64,000 nucleotides of DNA from contig NC_030680.2 in assembly GCF_000004195.4 (NCBI RefSeq), positions 6,228,995-6,292,994 of the forward strand, read 5' to 3'. A program made the position numbers and the translations under genes. Every line of letters starts with the position of its first letter. The stretch's first letter is position 1. The stretch is from Xenopus tropicalis (lineage: Eukaryota > Chordata > Amphibia > Anura > Pipidae). The notes below the pieces were generated by a model. The model was not told where the DNA came from. It worked only from the letters and a program-made list of their open reading frames with translations, and searched no databases. This document shows, in pieces, positions 46,110 through 58,538 of the stretch.

Positions 46110-47345
46110 CAGTACAGTATGGGGGTACAGCTTATTGTGTGCCCAGAACATTCCTTCTCTGTATATTTGTATTTATACATATGGGTAGGGGGTGCCATAG
46201 TGTTTCCCTTAGACAGTACAGTATGGGGGTACAGCTTATTGTGTGCCCAGAACATTCCTTCTCTGTATATTTGTATTTATACATATGGGTAGGAGGTGCC
46301 ATAGTGTTTCCCTTAGACAGTACAGTATGGGGGTACAGCTTATTGTGTGCCCAGAACATTCCTTCTCTGTATATTTGTATTTATACATATGGGTAGGAGG
46401 TGCCATAGTGTTTCCCTTAGACAGTACAGTATGGGGGTACAGCTTATTGTGTGCCCAGAACATTCCTTCTCTGTATATTTGTATTTATACATATGGGTAG
46501 GAGGTGCCATAGTGTTTCCCTTAGACAGTACAGTATGGGGGTACAGCTTATTGTGTGCCCAGAACATTCCTTCTCTGTATATTTGTATTTATACATATGG
46601 GTAGGGGGTGCCATAGTGTTTCCCTTAGACAGTACAGTATGGGGGTACAGCTTATTGTGTGCCCAGAACATTCCTTCTCTGTATATTTGTATTTATACAT
46701 ATGGGTAGGAGGTGCCATAGTGTTTCCCTTAGACAGTACAGTATGGGGGTACAGCTTATTGTGTGCCCAGAACATTCCTTCTCTGTATATTTGTATTTAT
46801 ACATATGGGTAGGGGGTGCCATAGTGTTTCCCTTAGACAGTACAGTATGGGGTACAGCTTATTGTGTGCCCAGAACATTCCTTCTCTGTATATTTGTATT
46901 TATACATAAGGGTAGGGGGTGCCATAGTGTTTCCCTTAGACAGTACAGTATGGGGGTACAGCTTATTGTGTGCCCAGAACATTCCTTCTCTGTATATTTG
47001 TATTTATACATATGGGTAGGAGGTGCCATAGTGTTTCCCTTAGACAGTACAGTATGGGGGTACAGCTTATTGTGTGCCCAGAACATTCCTTCTCTGTATA
47101 TTTGTATTTATACATAAGGGTAGGGGGTGCCATAGTGTTTCCCTTAGACAGTACAGTATGGGGGTACAGCTAATTGTGTGCCCAGAACATTCCTTCTCTG
47201 TATATTTGTATTTATACATATGGGTAGGGGGTGCCATAGTGTTTCCCTTAGACAATACAGTATGGGGGTACAGCTTATTGTGTGCCCAGAACATTCCTTC
47301 TCTGTATATTTGTATTTATACATATGGGTAGGAGGTGCCATATTG
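46110..47345 (-). repeat. Family B minisatellite, reversed, ~12 copies
   Basis: Same unit and orientation as 37517-38963. Two units share CATAAGGGTAGG instead of CATATGGGTAGG, indicating local unit duplication. Confidence 0.98.
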
Positions 47346-48208
47346 CAAACAGAACATCCCTTCTTGTCTAAAATTCTCTTTATGAGAAGAGTGAGATTCA
47401 TGGAACGACGCTGGAAACCAAAAATCTGGAACTTTTTAGCACTTCAAACACTAAAATCGAGAAACATTGTCACCGAGGGAGTCGGCAACCAAAACGGTTC
47501 CAAAAGACAAGGGTGGGGCGAGCGCTGACAGAGTTGCCCCGGATAGGCTCTCCCACGTGTTTTGAGTTTCTGAATATAAAATTTTATAGACTGTATCAAA
47601 TAAGCTCTGTGGTGGGAATAATGTGCAGTGCGGTGTGTGTGCCACCCAGCTGGGGAAGAGAATTAAAGGGGAACTTAGCCCAAACAGCTTTTGCCTTTGA
47701 TAGAAAATATAACTTGTTCTGTGGTTTCATCGTTCATAGTAAATGTAATTGCTATTGAAAGTAGTGTCTGCCTGCTGGTTCTGAGTCCAGAGAGATTCCA
47801 GCTGGTTAATAGACCTGGAGAAAATAAAAGGCTTTTGCTACATTGATTCATGAGTCGGAACCAGAGCACAGAAAGGGCTCCCAATGACTTTTCCTACATT
47901 TATGTTTCCTTTGAGATTTGGAAATCTCCGTTGTGCCGAGCCGTACGGAGCGTATTCCGGGGGGGGGGCGGCAAATCTGCGGCGCTAATGCTGCCGGGAA
48001 CCCGGGAACAAACAATGGAGCCTTTCTCAATAAATGAATGTTATGGATTCCTTGGAGAGAGATAAAGTCCTTACCCCGAGAGATTATTGCCTTCTTAGCG
48101 TGTCTGGGCCTTAATCTAACACAATACACAGGGTCTCATCCTGTTTATACAATCGCATTATTTCAGCATTGGACCCTGAATTTATTTTATTTACCCCCCC
48201 CCCCCCCA
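47346..48208. other. Intergenic/intronic with a MITE-like fragment
   Basis: Sequence from TTAAAGGGGAACTTAGCCC (about 47665) to about 47826 resembles in reverse the stretch at about 26690-26775. A poly-C run lies near 48196. No gene. Confidence 0.45.
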
Positions 48209-48885
48209 AGCCTGATCCCCAACATCACTGCCCAACCTCACTAATGCCCTTGTGGCTGAATGGGAGCAACTCCCAGCAACACTGTCCCAACATCTAGTGG
48301 GAACCTTCCCAGAAGGGTAGGGGCAGTTATAGCAGCAAGGGGAGGGGCAACCCAACTGACCCCCTGTGGGATGGAACCCCGACTGTGAGCCTGATCCCCA
48401 ACATCACTGCCCAACCTCACTAATGCCCTTGTGGCTGAATGGGAGCAACTCCCAGCAACACTGTCCCAACATCTAGTGGGAACCTTCCCAGAAGGGTAGG
48501 GGCAGTTATAGCAGGTAGGGTTGGGCAACCCAACTGAACCCCTGTGGGATGGAACCCCGACTGTGAGCCTGATCCCCAACATCACTGCCCAACCTCACTA
48601 ATGCCCTTGTGGCTGAATGGGAGCAACTCCCAGCAACACTGTCCCAACATCTAGTGGGAACCTTCCCAGAAGGGTAGGGGCAGTTATAGCAGGTAGGGTT
48701 GGGCAACCCAACTGACCCCCTGTGGGATGGAACCCCGACTGTGAGCCTGATCCCCAACATCACTGCCCAACCTCACTAATGCCCTTGTGGCTGAATGGGA
48801 GCAACTCCCAGCAACACTGTCCCAACATCTAGTGGGAACCTTCCCAGAAGGGTAGGGGCAGTTATAGCAGCAATGGGAGGGGCAA
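48209..48885 (+). repeat. ~178-bp tandem repeat, ~3.8 copies
   Basis: GCCTGATCCCCAACATCACT recurs near 48210, 48388, 48567 and 48744; units nearly identical. Confidence 0.96.
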
Positions 48886-49850
48886 CGTCATATTTACCCC
48901 CTTGGTGTGGGAATGAGATATTGGGGAGGAGGAGTCACCATGATTTTGACCGCCCTAAAAGGTTTTGGGGATGGGTTTGGCAGCCTTGGGCCCCAATAGA
49001 AGCAGTTGGACTGGGAGTTCCAGGTCTCAGTGTCTCTTTATCTCTCTTATTCATCTTTAAAGTTTCTGTAAATGTTCTGATCCGAATCCAGACTGTTAAC
49101 CCCCCCCTCCAGCATACAGTGCAATCGGCCGGCCAATTTGTTCAAAAATCTATACCGCAGAGCAGCGCAGAAAGGAGGTCACGGCGCCTTGTGGGAATGC
49201 GGATTTTATTCTTAGGAAGTTTCTATATTCGGGTTTTACAAGAAAGATTAAAAATGGAAAAAAGTGACGTCTTCTCTGGCCGACTTGGGCACAGTAACAA
49301 TGCCCCTGATTGGTCGAAGTGAAAGGCTTGCTGTTAGTGGTTTTTAATAGGACGGATTCACAAGGAGACCCACTTGGTGATTTGGGTCGGGCAGACTTGG
49401 CATGTTGGCTGCTTAAATCCAAGTCTGATTGGCCGAAAGCGTTGCTATTGGCAACCAAGGGTTATTGCATATTTTAGGGTTATGACACACCGTGGGTCAC
49501 CGTGGCAACCCAAAAGGCAGTTTTCTAGAGGGAAAACACCCTTTGCAGACAGTCCCAGCATGCACTGCTGTGAGTTATAGTAATAATTATACGGTATATT
49601 CTGAGGCTGGAGACCTGCCAGCTTTGGGTTAATTAAGTCTTGTACCTAAATGGGCGGGACCTGTGGAAATTAACTGTTAGCGGGATGTGGTCAATAATGA
49701 TTTATTTTTCTTTTGATCTCTCTACTCTCTAAGGTGACATTTAGTCCCTTGTTGCCCCCTGGGGTCAGCGACTCTTTACTAGTCATGTTCCAACTACTGC
49801 TGGGTTGCTAGGGCAAGACCCTAGCAACCACGTCGGAAAGCCACAGAACA
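48886..49850. other. Intergenic/intronic, nothing recognised
   Basis: Unique-looking. A 175-codon ORF starting in the preceding array has no recognisable domain. Confidence 0.4.
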
Positions 49851-50262
49851 GGGTGGTTCACCTTTAGGTTCATTTTTAGTAGTTTTAGTAGTTATAGAAT
49901 GGCAACTTTTCAACTAGTCTTTCTTTAAGTTATAGCTTTTTCATTATTTGCCTTTCTCTTTCCAGTTTTTAAATGGGGGTCACTGACCCCGGCAGTAAAA
50001 AAAAAAACTGCTCTCTGAGGCTAAAATGTTATTGTTATTGTTACTTTTTACTACTTATCTTTCTATGTAGGCCATCTATTCATATTCTTTTCTTTCACAG
50101 AAACGGCTACCTGGTTGCTAGGTAAAAGTAGACCCTAGCAACCAGATACGGAACAAAAATCTAAATAATGCAAAAGTAATAGAAAATTAAATCCAATTGC
50201 AAGTTATCTCAGAATAGCTCTACATCATAAAAGTTAATTTAAAGGTGAACTACCCCTTTAAT
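49851..50262 (+). mobile_element. TTAA-type MITE, both ends present
   Basis: Left end GGGTGGTTCACCTTTAGG, right end TTAAAGGTGAACTACCCCTT then TAA. The centre carries GGGGGTCACTGACCCCGGCA. Confidence 0.8.
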
Positions 50263-51013
50263 CCAGAAACAATAAAGAGGTTAAATTTAAAAATAAAAGG
50301 GTGGGGGGAGTCTTGACCCTCACAACCCCCTAAATTCCCCATCCCCCTGCCTCTCCAAAACTCCCAGCAGCCCTAATTACTCTATTGGGATTTTATATAA
50401 CACAAATACCTACATCAGCTTGGCCTTTATACTGCCTTTCTTGGCATCGCAAATAAATTAGCTCCAAACACAACAATGGCGTTTGCGAGACTAATCACAT
50501 GACCCCACCCTCATCCTGGGAGCAGCTTAGTTGGCTTATAGAGAGATAATAGGATAGTGAATCCCACCCTGTCCCTTTGCTGCCAGTTTCTCTAGGACAA
50601 GATCATTATACAAGGGGATTTACCTGGGAAGGACAATCTGGTTAAACACCTTCTCCTCCCACAGTTGGTGGGATCAAGTGGATTTGCCCTCAGGTTGATC
50701 CTTCTGCCCCTAGGCTGCCCCACTCAGTGCTGTACAGTTGTGCATTTCAGTTGTTTGGCAGTGAGGATCCTGGGAATTGTAGTTCAGTCCTGGAGACGGC
50801 ATCTCTGCTCTTTAACATGGCCGTGAGATTATACAGTGTGAGAATATTTTGCTCAATTTAATAGTTTGGACACATTGTAAAGGGAACGTTATTGCCAAAA
50901 TAAATCTCGTCTGTGTGAATATTCTCAGGATTCCCAAGGACAGTGTCCAGAGCCTGAATCCAGCAACAAATCCCTCCCTATATGTACTGCACTAGTGTAA
51001 CTGAGATGGGCTG
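50263..51013. other. Intergenic/intronic, nothing recognised
   Basis: One GGGAATTGTAGTTCAG site near 50773 resembles the reverse of the ACTACAAYTCCCAG motif. No gene. Confidence 0.4.
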
Positions 51014-52595
51014 GCACAGTGGCACAGATCCTATCTGATCCCCCCATTGTAAGCAGCAGTCCTGCCCTGCTTTATGGCTGAGATTCTAGCTATCTGTATA
51101 ACAGAGCATTCTGTCACAGTGGCACAGATCCTATATGATCCCCCATTGTAAGCAGCAGTCCTGCCCTGCTTTATGGCTGAGATTCTAGCTATCTGTATAA
51201 CAGAGCATTCTGTCACAGTGGCACAGATCCTATCTGATCCCCCCATTGTAAGCAGCAGTCCTGCCCTGCTTTATGGCTGAGATTCTAGCTATCTGTATAA
51301 CAGAGCATTCTGTCACAGTGGTACAGATCCTATCTGATCCCCCCATTGTAAGCAGCAGTCCTGCCCTGCTTTATGGCTGAGATTCTAGCTATCTGTATAA
51401 CAGAGCATTCTGTCACAGTGGCACAGATCCTATCTGATCCCCCCATTGTAAGCAGCAGTCCTGCCCTGCTTTATGGCTGAGATTCTAGCTATCTGTATAA
51501 CAGAGCATTCTGTCACAGGGGCACAGATCCTATCTGATCCCCCCCATTGTAAGCAGCAGTCCTGCCCTGCTTTATGGCTGAGATTCTAGCTATCTGTATA
51601 ACAGAGCATTCTGTCACAGTGGCACAGATCCTATCTGATCCCCCCCATTGTAAGCAGCAGTCCTGCCCTGCTTTATGGCTGAGATTCTAGCTATCTGTAT
51701 AACAGAGCATTCTGTCACAGTGGCACAGATCCTATCTGATCCCCCCATTGTAAGCAGCAGTCCTGCCCTGCTTTATGGCTGAGATTCTAGCTATCTGTAT
51801 AACAGAGCATTCTGTCACAGTGGCACAGATCCTATCTGATCCCCCCATTGTAAGCAGCAGTCCTGCCCTGCTTTATGGCTGAGATTCTAGCTATCTGTAT
51901 AACAGAGCATTCTGTCACAGTGGCACAGATCCTATCTGATCCCCCCATTGTAAGCAGCAGTCCTGCCCTGCTTTATGGCTGAGATTCTAGCTAGCTGTAT
52001 AACAGAGCATTCTGTCACAGTGGCACAGATCCTATCTGATCCCCCCATTGTAAGCAGCAGTCCTGCCCTGCTTTATGGCTGAGATTCTAGCTATCTGTAT
52101 AACAGAGCATTCTGTCACAGTGGCACAGATCCTATCTGATCCCCCCATTGTAAGCAGCAGTCCTGCCCTGCTTTATGGCTGAGATTCTAGCTATCTGTAT
52201 AACAGAGCATTCTGTCACAGTGACACAGATCCTATCTGATCCCCCCATTGTAAGCAGCAGTCCTGCCCTGCTTTATGGCTGAGATTCTAGCTATCTGTAT
52301 AACAGAGCATTCTGTCACAGTGGCACAGATCCTATCTGATCCCCCCATTGTAAGCAGCAGTCCTGCCCTGCTTTATGGCTGAGATTCTAGCTATCTGTAT
52401 AACAGAGCATTCTGTCACAGTGGCACAGATCCTATCTGATCCCCCCATTGTAAGCAGCAGTCCTGCCCTGCTTTATGGCTGAGATTCTAGCTATCTGTAT
52501 AACAGAGCATTCTGTCACAGTGGCACAGATCCTATCTGATCCCCCCATTGTAAGCAGCAGTCCTGCCCTGCTTTATGGCTGAGATTCTAGCTATC
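51014..52595 (-). repeat. Family C minisatellite, reversed, ~16 copies
   Basis: Near-identical ~100-bp units with mostly six C; single-base variants (for example TATATGATC, CAGTGACAC) each mark one unit. Confidence 0.98.
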
Positions 52596-52891
52596 ATAAT
52601 GCAGGGAACATGCATCTCTATTAAGTAGCAGTAAATTCTTGGAGCCCCTGACCAGTTCACCTTTTGTTCTCATTATGGGTCTCACCTTGGCCAGAGATTA
52701 TCCCCAGGGGCCCTCGTGGTTCCTTTGGATTCTTGTGCTGAGAGACAGTCTGTGGGAGACTAATGAGGATGAATGGCAGCCTTGGGAGACTCAGAGCGAT
52801 GTGCTCCAATATAAAATGATACGGCTGCTGCTTCCTCTCATGGAATAAGAGCGAGTCCTGTGCGCTCCCTGAAACTACTGAATTGATGGTA

Positions 52892-53887
52892 CAGGTATAG
52901 GACCCGTTATCCAGAATGCTCGGGACCAAGGGTATTCCGGATAAGGGGTTTTTCCGTAATTTAGATCTCCATACCTTAAGTCTACTAAAAAATACATAAA
53001 ACATTAATTTAACCCAATAGGATTGTTCTGCCCCCAATAAGGGGTAATTATATCTTAGTTGGGATCAAGTACAGGTACTGTTTTATTATTACAGAGAAAA
53101 GGGAATCATTTAACCATTAAATAAACCCAATAGGGCTGTTCTGCCCCCAATAAGGGGTAATTATATCTTAGTTGGGATCAAGTACAGGTACTGTTTTATT
53201 ATTACAGAGAAAAGGGAATCATTTAACCATTAAATAAACCCAATAGGGCTGTTCTGCCCCAATAAGGGGTAATTATATCTTAGTTGGGATCAAGTACAGG
53301 TACTGTTTTATTATTACAGAGAAAAGGGAATCATTTAACCATTAAATAAACCCAATAGGGCTGTTCTGCCCCAATAAGGGGTAATTATATCTTAGTTGGG
53401 ATCAAGTACAGGTACTGTTTTATTATTACAGAGAAAAGGGAATCATTTAACCATTAAATAAACCCAATAGGGCTGTTCTGCCCCAATAAGGGGTAATTAT
53501 ATCTTAGTTGGGATCAAGTACAGGTACTGTTTTATTATTACAGAGAAAAGGGAATCATTTAACCATGAAATAAACCCAATAGGGCTGTTCTGCCCCAATA
53601 AGGGGTAATTATATCTTAGTTGGGATCAAGTACAGGTACTGTTTTATTATTACAGAGAAAAGGGAATCATTTAACCATGAAATAAACCCAATAGGGCTGT
53701 TCTGCCCCAATAAGGGGTAATTATATCTTAGTTGGGATCAAGTACAGGCACTGTTTTATTATTACAGAGAAAAGGGAAATCAGTTTTAAAATTCTGAATT
53801 GATTAAAATAGAGTCTATGGGAGACAGGCTTTCCATAATTCGGAGCTTTCTGGATAACGGGTTTCCGGATAAGGGATCCCATACCTG
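52892..53887. mobile_element. MITE with CAGGTATAGGACCCGTTATCC ends, internal array
   Basis: The left end CAGGTATAGGACCCGTTATC is mirrored by the right end GGATAAGGGATCCCATACCTG, flanked by TA on each side (52890-52891, 53888-53889), compatible with a Tc1/mariner-type TA target. It holds the tandem array at 53010-53780. No ORF. Confidence 0.82.
53010..53780 (+). repeat. ~118-bp tandem repeat inside the MITE, ~6.5 copies
   Basis: Unit around CCCAATAGGGCTGTTCTGCC and GGGGTAATTATATCTTAGTT. Early units read GCCCCCAATAAGG, later ones GCCCCAATAAGG. Confidence 0.96.
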
Positions 53888-53892
53888 TATAT

Positions 53893-54131
53893 CAGGGTCG
53901 GACCGGGCTGACAGGGCACGGGGAAACAACCTGGTTGGGACCCGACCCTGGAACTCCCAATGGCTGCTGTTTCTTTCCCCTGGCGTACCCAAAAGTAACT
54001 ATATTATACAAGCTCTTGGGGGAGAGGGTTGGGTTGGTAGGTGGGGGTCCCTTGGGAGATGTGGGGGCCATGACGGGGGCCTCTTTGTGGGGTGTGGGGG
54101 CACCTGGGTCCGACCCCCCAGTCCGACCCTG
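53893..54131. mobile_element. hAT-like MITE (CAGGGTCGGACYGGG ends)
   Basis: Left end CAGGGTCGGACCGGG, right end CCCCAGTCCGACCCTG. Flanks CTGTATAT and CGGTATAT match at 7 of 8. The left flank overlaps the end of the preceding MITE, so this element inserted into or next to it later. Confidence 0.82.
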
Positions 54132-54946
54132 CGGTATATATTGTGAGATTAGCCTATGCTATTGTATCATCCATTGTTTGGTACATTTACCCTTTAATTA
54201 ACATCCAATTACAGTTTATGTATTGCGCTCCTCCAGTCATTAACCCAAAAGGCAGAATTGTGCAATGTGCTGATTGTGCAATGATACATTAAGAGGGCAA
54301 AGCACTCAGCCTGCCCCCCCCCCCACTTACTATGTTTAGGAGCTTTAATGACTGTGTTGGGGGGGGGGGGGCAGAGTTGCACTTGTCCAAAAAAAGTTTC
54401 AGATGCTTCAGATGTCTGGCATTCCAACAGTCTGATAGCTGCAACCGCCTAGGTGCCCGATGGGCCGCGCCTGCTTGGGAGACCCATACATGGCCAAATT
54501 CGATCAGTCTGGGCAGTTTCCTGGAAAAGTACAATTTTCTGAGGCAGAGACAGAAAAATAGTCTGTTTTTAATAAGGTGCAGTGCCAAATACTTGCCTGA
54601 TGATAAATTATTGTATAAAGAAAGAAAAAGAGGCTTGTAGTTTGGAGCCCGCCGGTTGGTACCAAAATGGAGGATTCCGGGGGGGGGGGGGGGGGCGCGA
54701 GGTGATCATGGAACCTTTGTGTTTAGATGTGTGATACATTGTATCGAGAAACCAGGAAACAATTGATTGACACTGGGGGTGAATCAGATATATGGTGAAT
54801 AAAGTACCCCCCATTGTAGAATATAAGGATATTATAGAGGTCATGGAACTCCGAGTCATGTGACAGAAATGACATCACTAAGCTCCAGTTATATAAATGA
54901 CATCAAAAAGCGCCTAAGGATATAATTTATAGTTTGGTCCCATAGG
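54132..54946. other. Intergenic/intronic, nothing recognised
   Basis: Two G runs (about 54359-54371 and 54679-54695); no gene. Confidence 0.4.
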
Positions 54947-55040
54947 GAAATTATTATTATTACCATTTATTTATAAAGCGCCAACATATCCCGCAGCGCT
55001 GTACAATAAGTGGGTTACATACATTGGGCATACAGAGTAA
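54947..55040 (+). mobile_element. SINE-like dispersed repeat fragment
   Basis: ATTATTATTATTACCATTTA then TTTATAAAGCGCCAACATAT and CGCAGCGCTGTACAATAAG; the same sequence is at 57035-57193 and, reversed, near 61235-61316. Class assignment is tentative. Confidence 0.65.
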
Positions 55041-55152
55041 CATATAAAGCACTCAATAGGGAAATGACCCAACTGTATATTATAAGGGTATAAGGCACAT
55101 TCCTACTCTGTATGTGTGTATTTATATATAGGGGGAGGAGCTACCATATTGC

Positions 55153-55600
55153 TAAAGGGGTTGGTCACCTTTGGGTTAAGTTTTAGTGTAATGTAGAGAA
55201 TAATATTCTGAGACAATTTCCAATTTGTCGTCATTTTTTATTATTTGTAGTTTTTTTGAATTACATTTTTGTTCAGCAGGGTTGTGGGGGTATCAGGTTA
55301 CTAGGGTTCAAATTACCTTAGCAACCAGGGAGTAGTTTGAATGAGAGGCTGGTATATTTATAGGAGAGGGGCCTGAATAGAAAAGAAGTTATAAAAAGTA
55401 ACAATAATAAAAAACTGGAGCCTCACAGAGCAATAGGGTTTGGCTGCCGGGGTCAGTGACCCCCATTTGAAAGCTGCAAAGAGTTGGAAGAAGAAGGTAA
55501 ATTATTCAAAAACTATAAAATATAAATAATGAAGACCAATTTAAAAGTTGCTTAGAACTGGCCATTCTAGAACATACTAAAGGTTAACCCACCCCTTTAA
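55153..55600 (-). mobile_element. TTAA-type MITE, reverse copy, both ends
   Basis: Ends TAAAGGGGTTGGTCACCTTT and AAAGGTTAACCCACCCCTTT then AA; core CTGCCGGGGTCAGTGACCCC. Confidence 0.8.
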
Positions 55601-55717
55601 TGCACAGAAACCTGTTATCATGGAAATAATTATAATTTTCCTTACTGTGTGTTGATGTATAGTCTGTGCCACCACCCATAGATTCATTCTCTGCCCTGCT
55701 ATGTTCCTGCCATCACC

Positions 55718-56291
55718 CCTCCCTATACTATATAATGGTACGGCCCCTGCATTAGAGAGTATGGCCCCTCCCTATACTATATAATGATACGGCCCCTGCA
55801 TTAGAGAGTTTGGCCCCTCCCTATACTATATAATGGTACGGCCCCTGCATTAGAGAGTATGGCCCCTCCCTATACTATATAATGGTACGGCCTCTGCATT
55901 AGAGAGTATGGCCCCTCCCTATACTATGTAATGGTACGGCCCCTGCATTAGAGAGTATGGCCCCTCCCTATTGGTACGGCCCCTGCATTAGAGAGTATGG
56001 CCCCTCCCTATAGTATATAATGGTACAGCCCCTGCATTAGAGAGTATGGCCCCTCCCTATACTATATAATGGTACGGCCCCTGCATTAGAGAGTATGGCC
56101 CCTCCCTATAGTATATAATGGTACGGCCCCTGCATTAGAGAGTATGGCCCCTCCCTATACTATATAATGGTACGGCCCCTGCATTAGAGAGTATGGCCCC
56201 TCCCTATACTATATAATGGTACGGCCCCTGCATTAGAGAGTATGGCCCCTCCCTATACTATATAATGGTACGGCCCCTGCATTAGAGAGTA
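55718..56291 (+). repeat. 49-bp minisatellite, ~12 copies
   Basis: Unit GGCCCCTGCATTAGAGAGTA followed by TGGCCCCTCCCTATACTATA. One unit (near 55965) has lost its TATA-rich part. Confidence 0.96.
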
Positions 56292-56850
56292 TGGCAGCTA
56301 GTGTAGGGCCATAAAGCAGAGGAGTCAGAGTTAAAGGGCAAGTGAGAATCCAACTAATGATTTGCTTTTTTGTTGTGGTATGGCAGGGGCTGCTGTATTA
56401 CTTGCAACAGCCAGCAGCCTAATTTACAGCCCCCCCCCCCCCCCCCCCCAGTTGGATTGCTCTGGGTGCTTGTGGGACTTTTATCAACCTCACTGGGGTC
56501 CATTGGGGGATACATGTTCACTTTCAGTTTGAAATAGTGTCATTACTGAGAATAATACTGAGAATAATACTGAGAATAATACTGAGAATAATACTGAGAA
56601 ATAATACTGAGAATAATACTGAGAAATAATACTGAGAAATAATACTGAGAAAGAGGGAGTGGTAGGTCCAAGTCCACCAGGTAACCATCCCATAGCTTTG
56701 CCTTTAATCTCACTCAGCAGTCACAGAGGCAGTGTTACACGTCAGGGTGGAGACACCCAGTTCACCCTTCAGTAATGGGAAGGGTTAATAAGCTGATAAC
56801 CACCCAAGGCTTGGCCTGCAAAGGGCTATTGTTAGTTTTAAAGTATAAGT
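56292..56850. other. Intergenic/intronic with poly-C and a 12-bp repeat
   Basis: A run of about 20 C lies at 56430-56449, and ACTGAGAATAAT repeats at about 56542-56650. No gene. Confidence 0.5.
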
Positions 56851-57613
56851 ATTCCCCTGTACTAAGCACAATTCAGCAGGAACAGCCCCCTAAGTTTGCT
56901 CATAGCCTGTACAGAGAGATACCATAAAACTATGGCACATAGGGATTCCCCTGTACTAAGCACAATTCAGCAGGAACAGCCCCCTAAGTTTGCTCATAGC
57001 CTGTACAGAGAGATACCATAAAACTATGGCACATTACATTACATTAACATTTATTTATAAAGCGCCAACATATTCCGCAGCGCTGTACAATAAGTGGGTT
57101 ACATACATTGGACATACAGAGTAACATATAAAGCAATCAGTAACCGATACAAGAGGTGAAGAGGGCCCTGCCCAAAAGAGCTTACAATCTACAAGGGATT
57201 CCCCTGTACTAAGCACAATTCAGCAGGAACAGCCCCCTAAGTTTGCCCATAGCCTGTACAGAGAGATACCATAAAACTATGGCACATAGGGATTCCCCTG
57301 TACTAAGCACAATTCAGCAGGAACAGCCCCCTAAGTTTGCTCATAGCCTGTACAGAGAGATACCATAAAACTATGGCACATAGGGATTCCCCTGTATTAA
57401 GCACAATTCAGCAGGAACAGCCCCCTAAGTTTGCCCATAGCCTGTACAGAGAGATACCATAAAACTATGGCACATAGGGATTCCCCTGTACTAAGCACAA
57501 TTCAGCAGGAACAGCCCCCTAAGTTTGCCCATAGCCTGTACAGAGAGATACCATAAAACTATGGCACATAGGGATTCCCCTGTACTAAGCACAATTCAGC
57601 AGGAACAGCCCCC
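56851..57613 (-). repeat. Family D minisatellite, reversed, ~6 copies, interrupted
   Basis: Reverse complement of the 94-bp unit; one unit is split by the SINE-like insertion at 57035-57193. Confidence 0.96.
57035..57193 (+). mobile_element. SINE-like insertion inside family D array
   Basis: Starts TACATTACATTAACATTTAT, continues TTTATAAAGCGCCAACATAT, ends AAAAGAGCTTACAATCTACA. It lies between two halves of an array unit, so it arrived after the array formed. Confidence 0.75.
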
Positions 57614-58164
57614 TTTTCTGCCGTAACTGTTTCCTTTTGCGATTTTATCTCTGATGATAAACTAATGTTGTTTGGCTCAGAGCAGATATACTAAGGGGAT
57701 GTAGATACGGAGCCCTGCATAGGGGTAACTGCGGGGGAACGGCTCGGCCGTGCTGATTGGCTCAGGGCATGATAATAAAGATAAGGGGAGCACAGTGAGG
57801 ACGTGACCTCGGCGCAGAGCAATATTATGAGAAACTGTATCTGACTCAACAAGAAATAAAAGCAGCGGTTCCGGCCGGGCAGAATGAGTGGAATTAGGAG
57901 GAGGCTGGAGGGTTCCTATAAGGGGGGCCCTTACCTTGAGCACAGAATGTTCCCTGCAGGTTGTGGGATTATTCCTACGGAACGAGAGCAGCGCGGGGAA
58001 CACTCTGACACCCCAGGGCCGGGAGATTCATTGGCACCGATTAACCGTATCTACTGGGATTGTGCCAGGGAATTGTGCCAGGCCCTTGCCTTGGCAATGC
58101 CAGGGGAACCCACACCCTGGGCAAAATTCTCATTCTTTGTTGGGTTCACCTACATTAACTGTTA
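57614..58164. other. Intergenic/intronic, nothing recognised
   Basis: Two overlapping plus-strand ORFs of about 95 codons have no recognised domain. Confidence 0.4.
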
Positions 58165-58538
58165 GTATGTTATAGAATGGCCAATTCTAAGCAGTTTTTC
58201 AATTGGTCTTCATTATTTATTTCTTATAGTTTTTTAATTCTTCCAACTCTTTGCAGCTTTCAAATGGGGGTCACTGACCCCGGCAGCCAAACCCTATTGC
58301 TCTGTGAGGCTCCAGTTTTATTGTTATTGTTACTTTTTGTAACTTTCTTTACTATTTAACCCCCACTCCTATTCATATTCCAGTCTCTCATCTAAACCTC
58401 ACCCTGGTTGCTAAGGTAACTTGGACCCTAGCAACCAGATAGCTGCTGAAACTCCAAACTGCAGAGCTTCTGAACTGAAAATGAAATAACTTAAAAAACT
58501 ACAAATAATAAAAAATGAAGACCAATCGCAAATTGGGC
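58165..58538 (+). mobile_element. TTAA-type MITE copy
   Basis: Body matches the copy at 15093-15385, including GGGGGTCACTGACCCCGGCA and GGTTGCTAAGG / CCTAGCAACCAGA; terminal TTAAAGG motifs lost. Confidence 0.7.
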
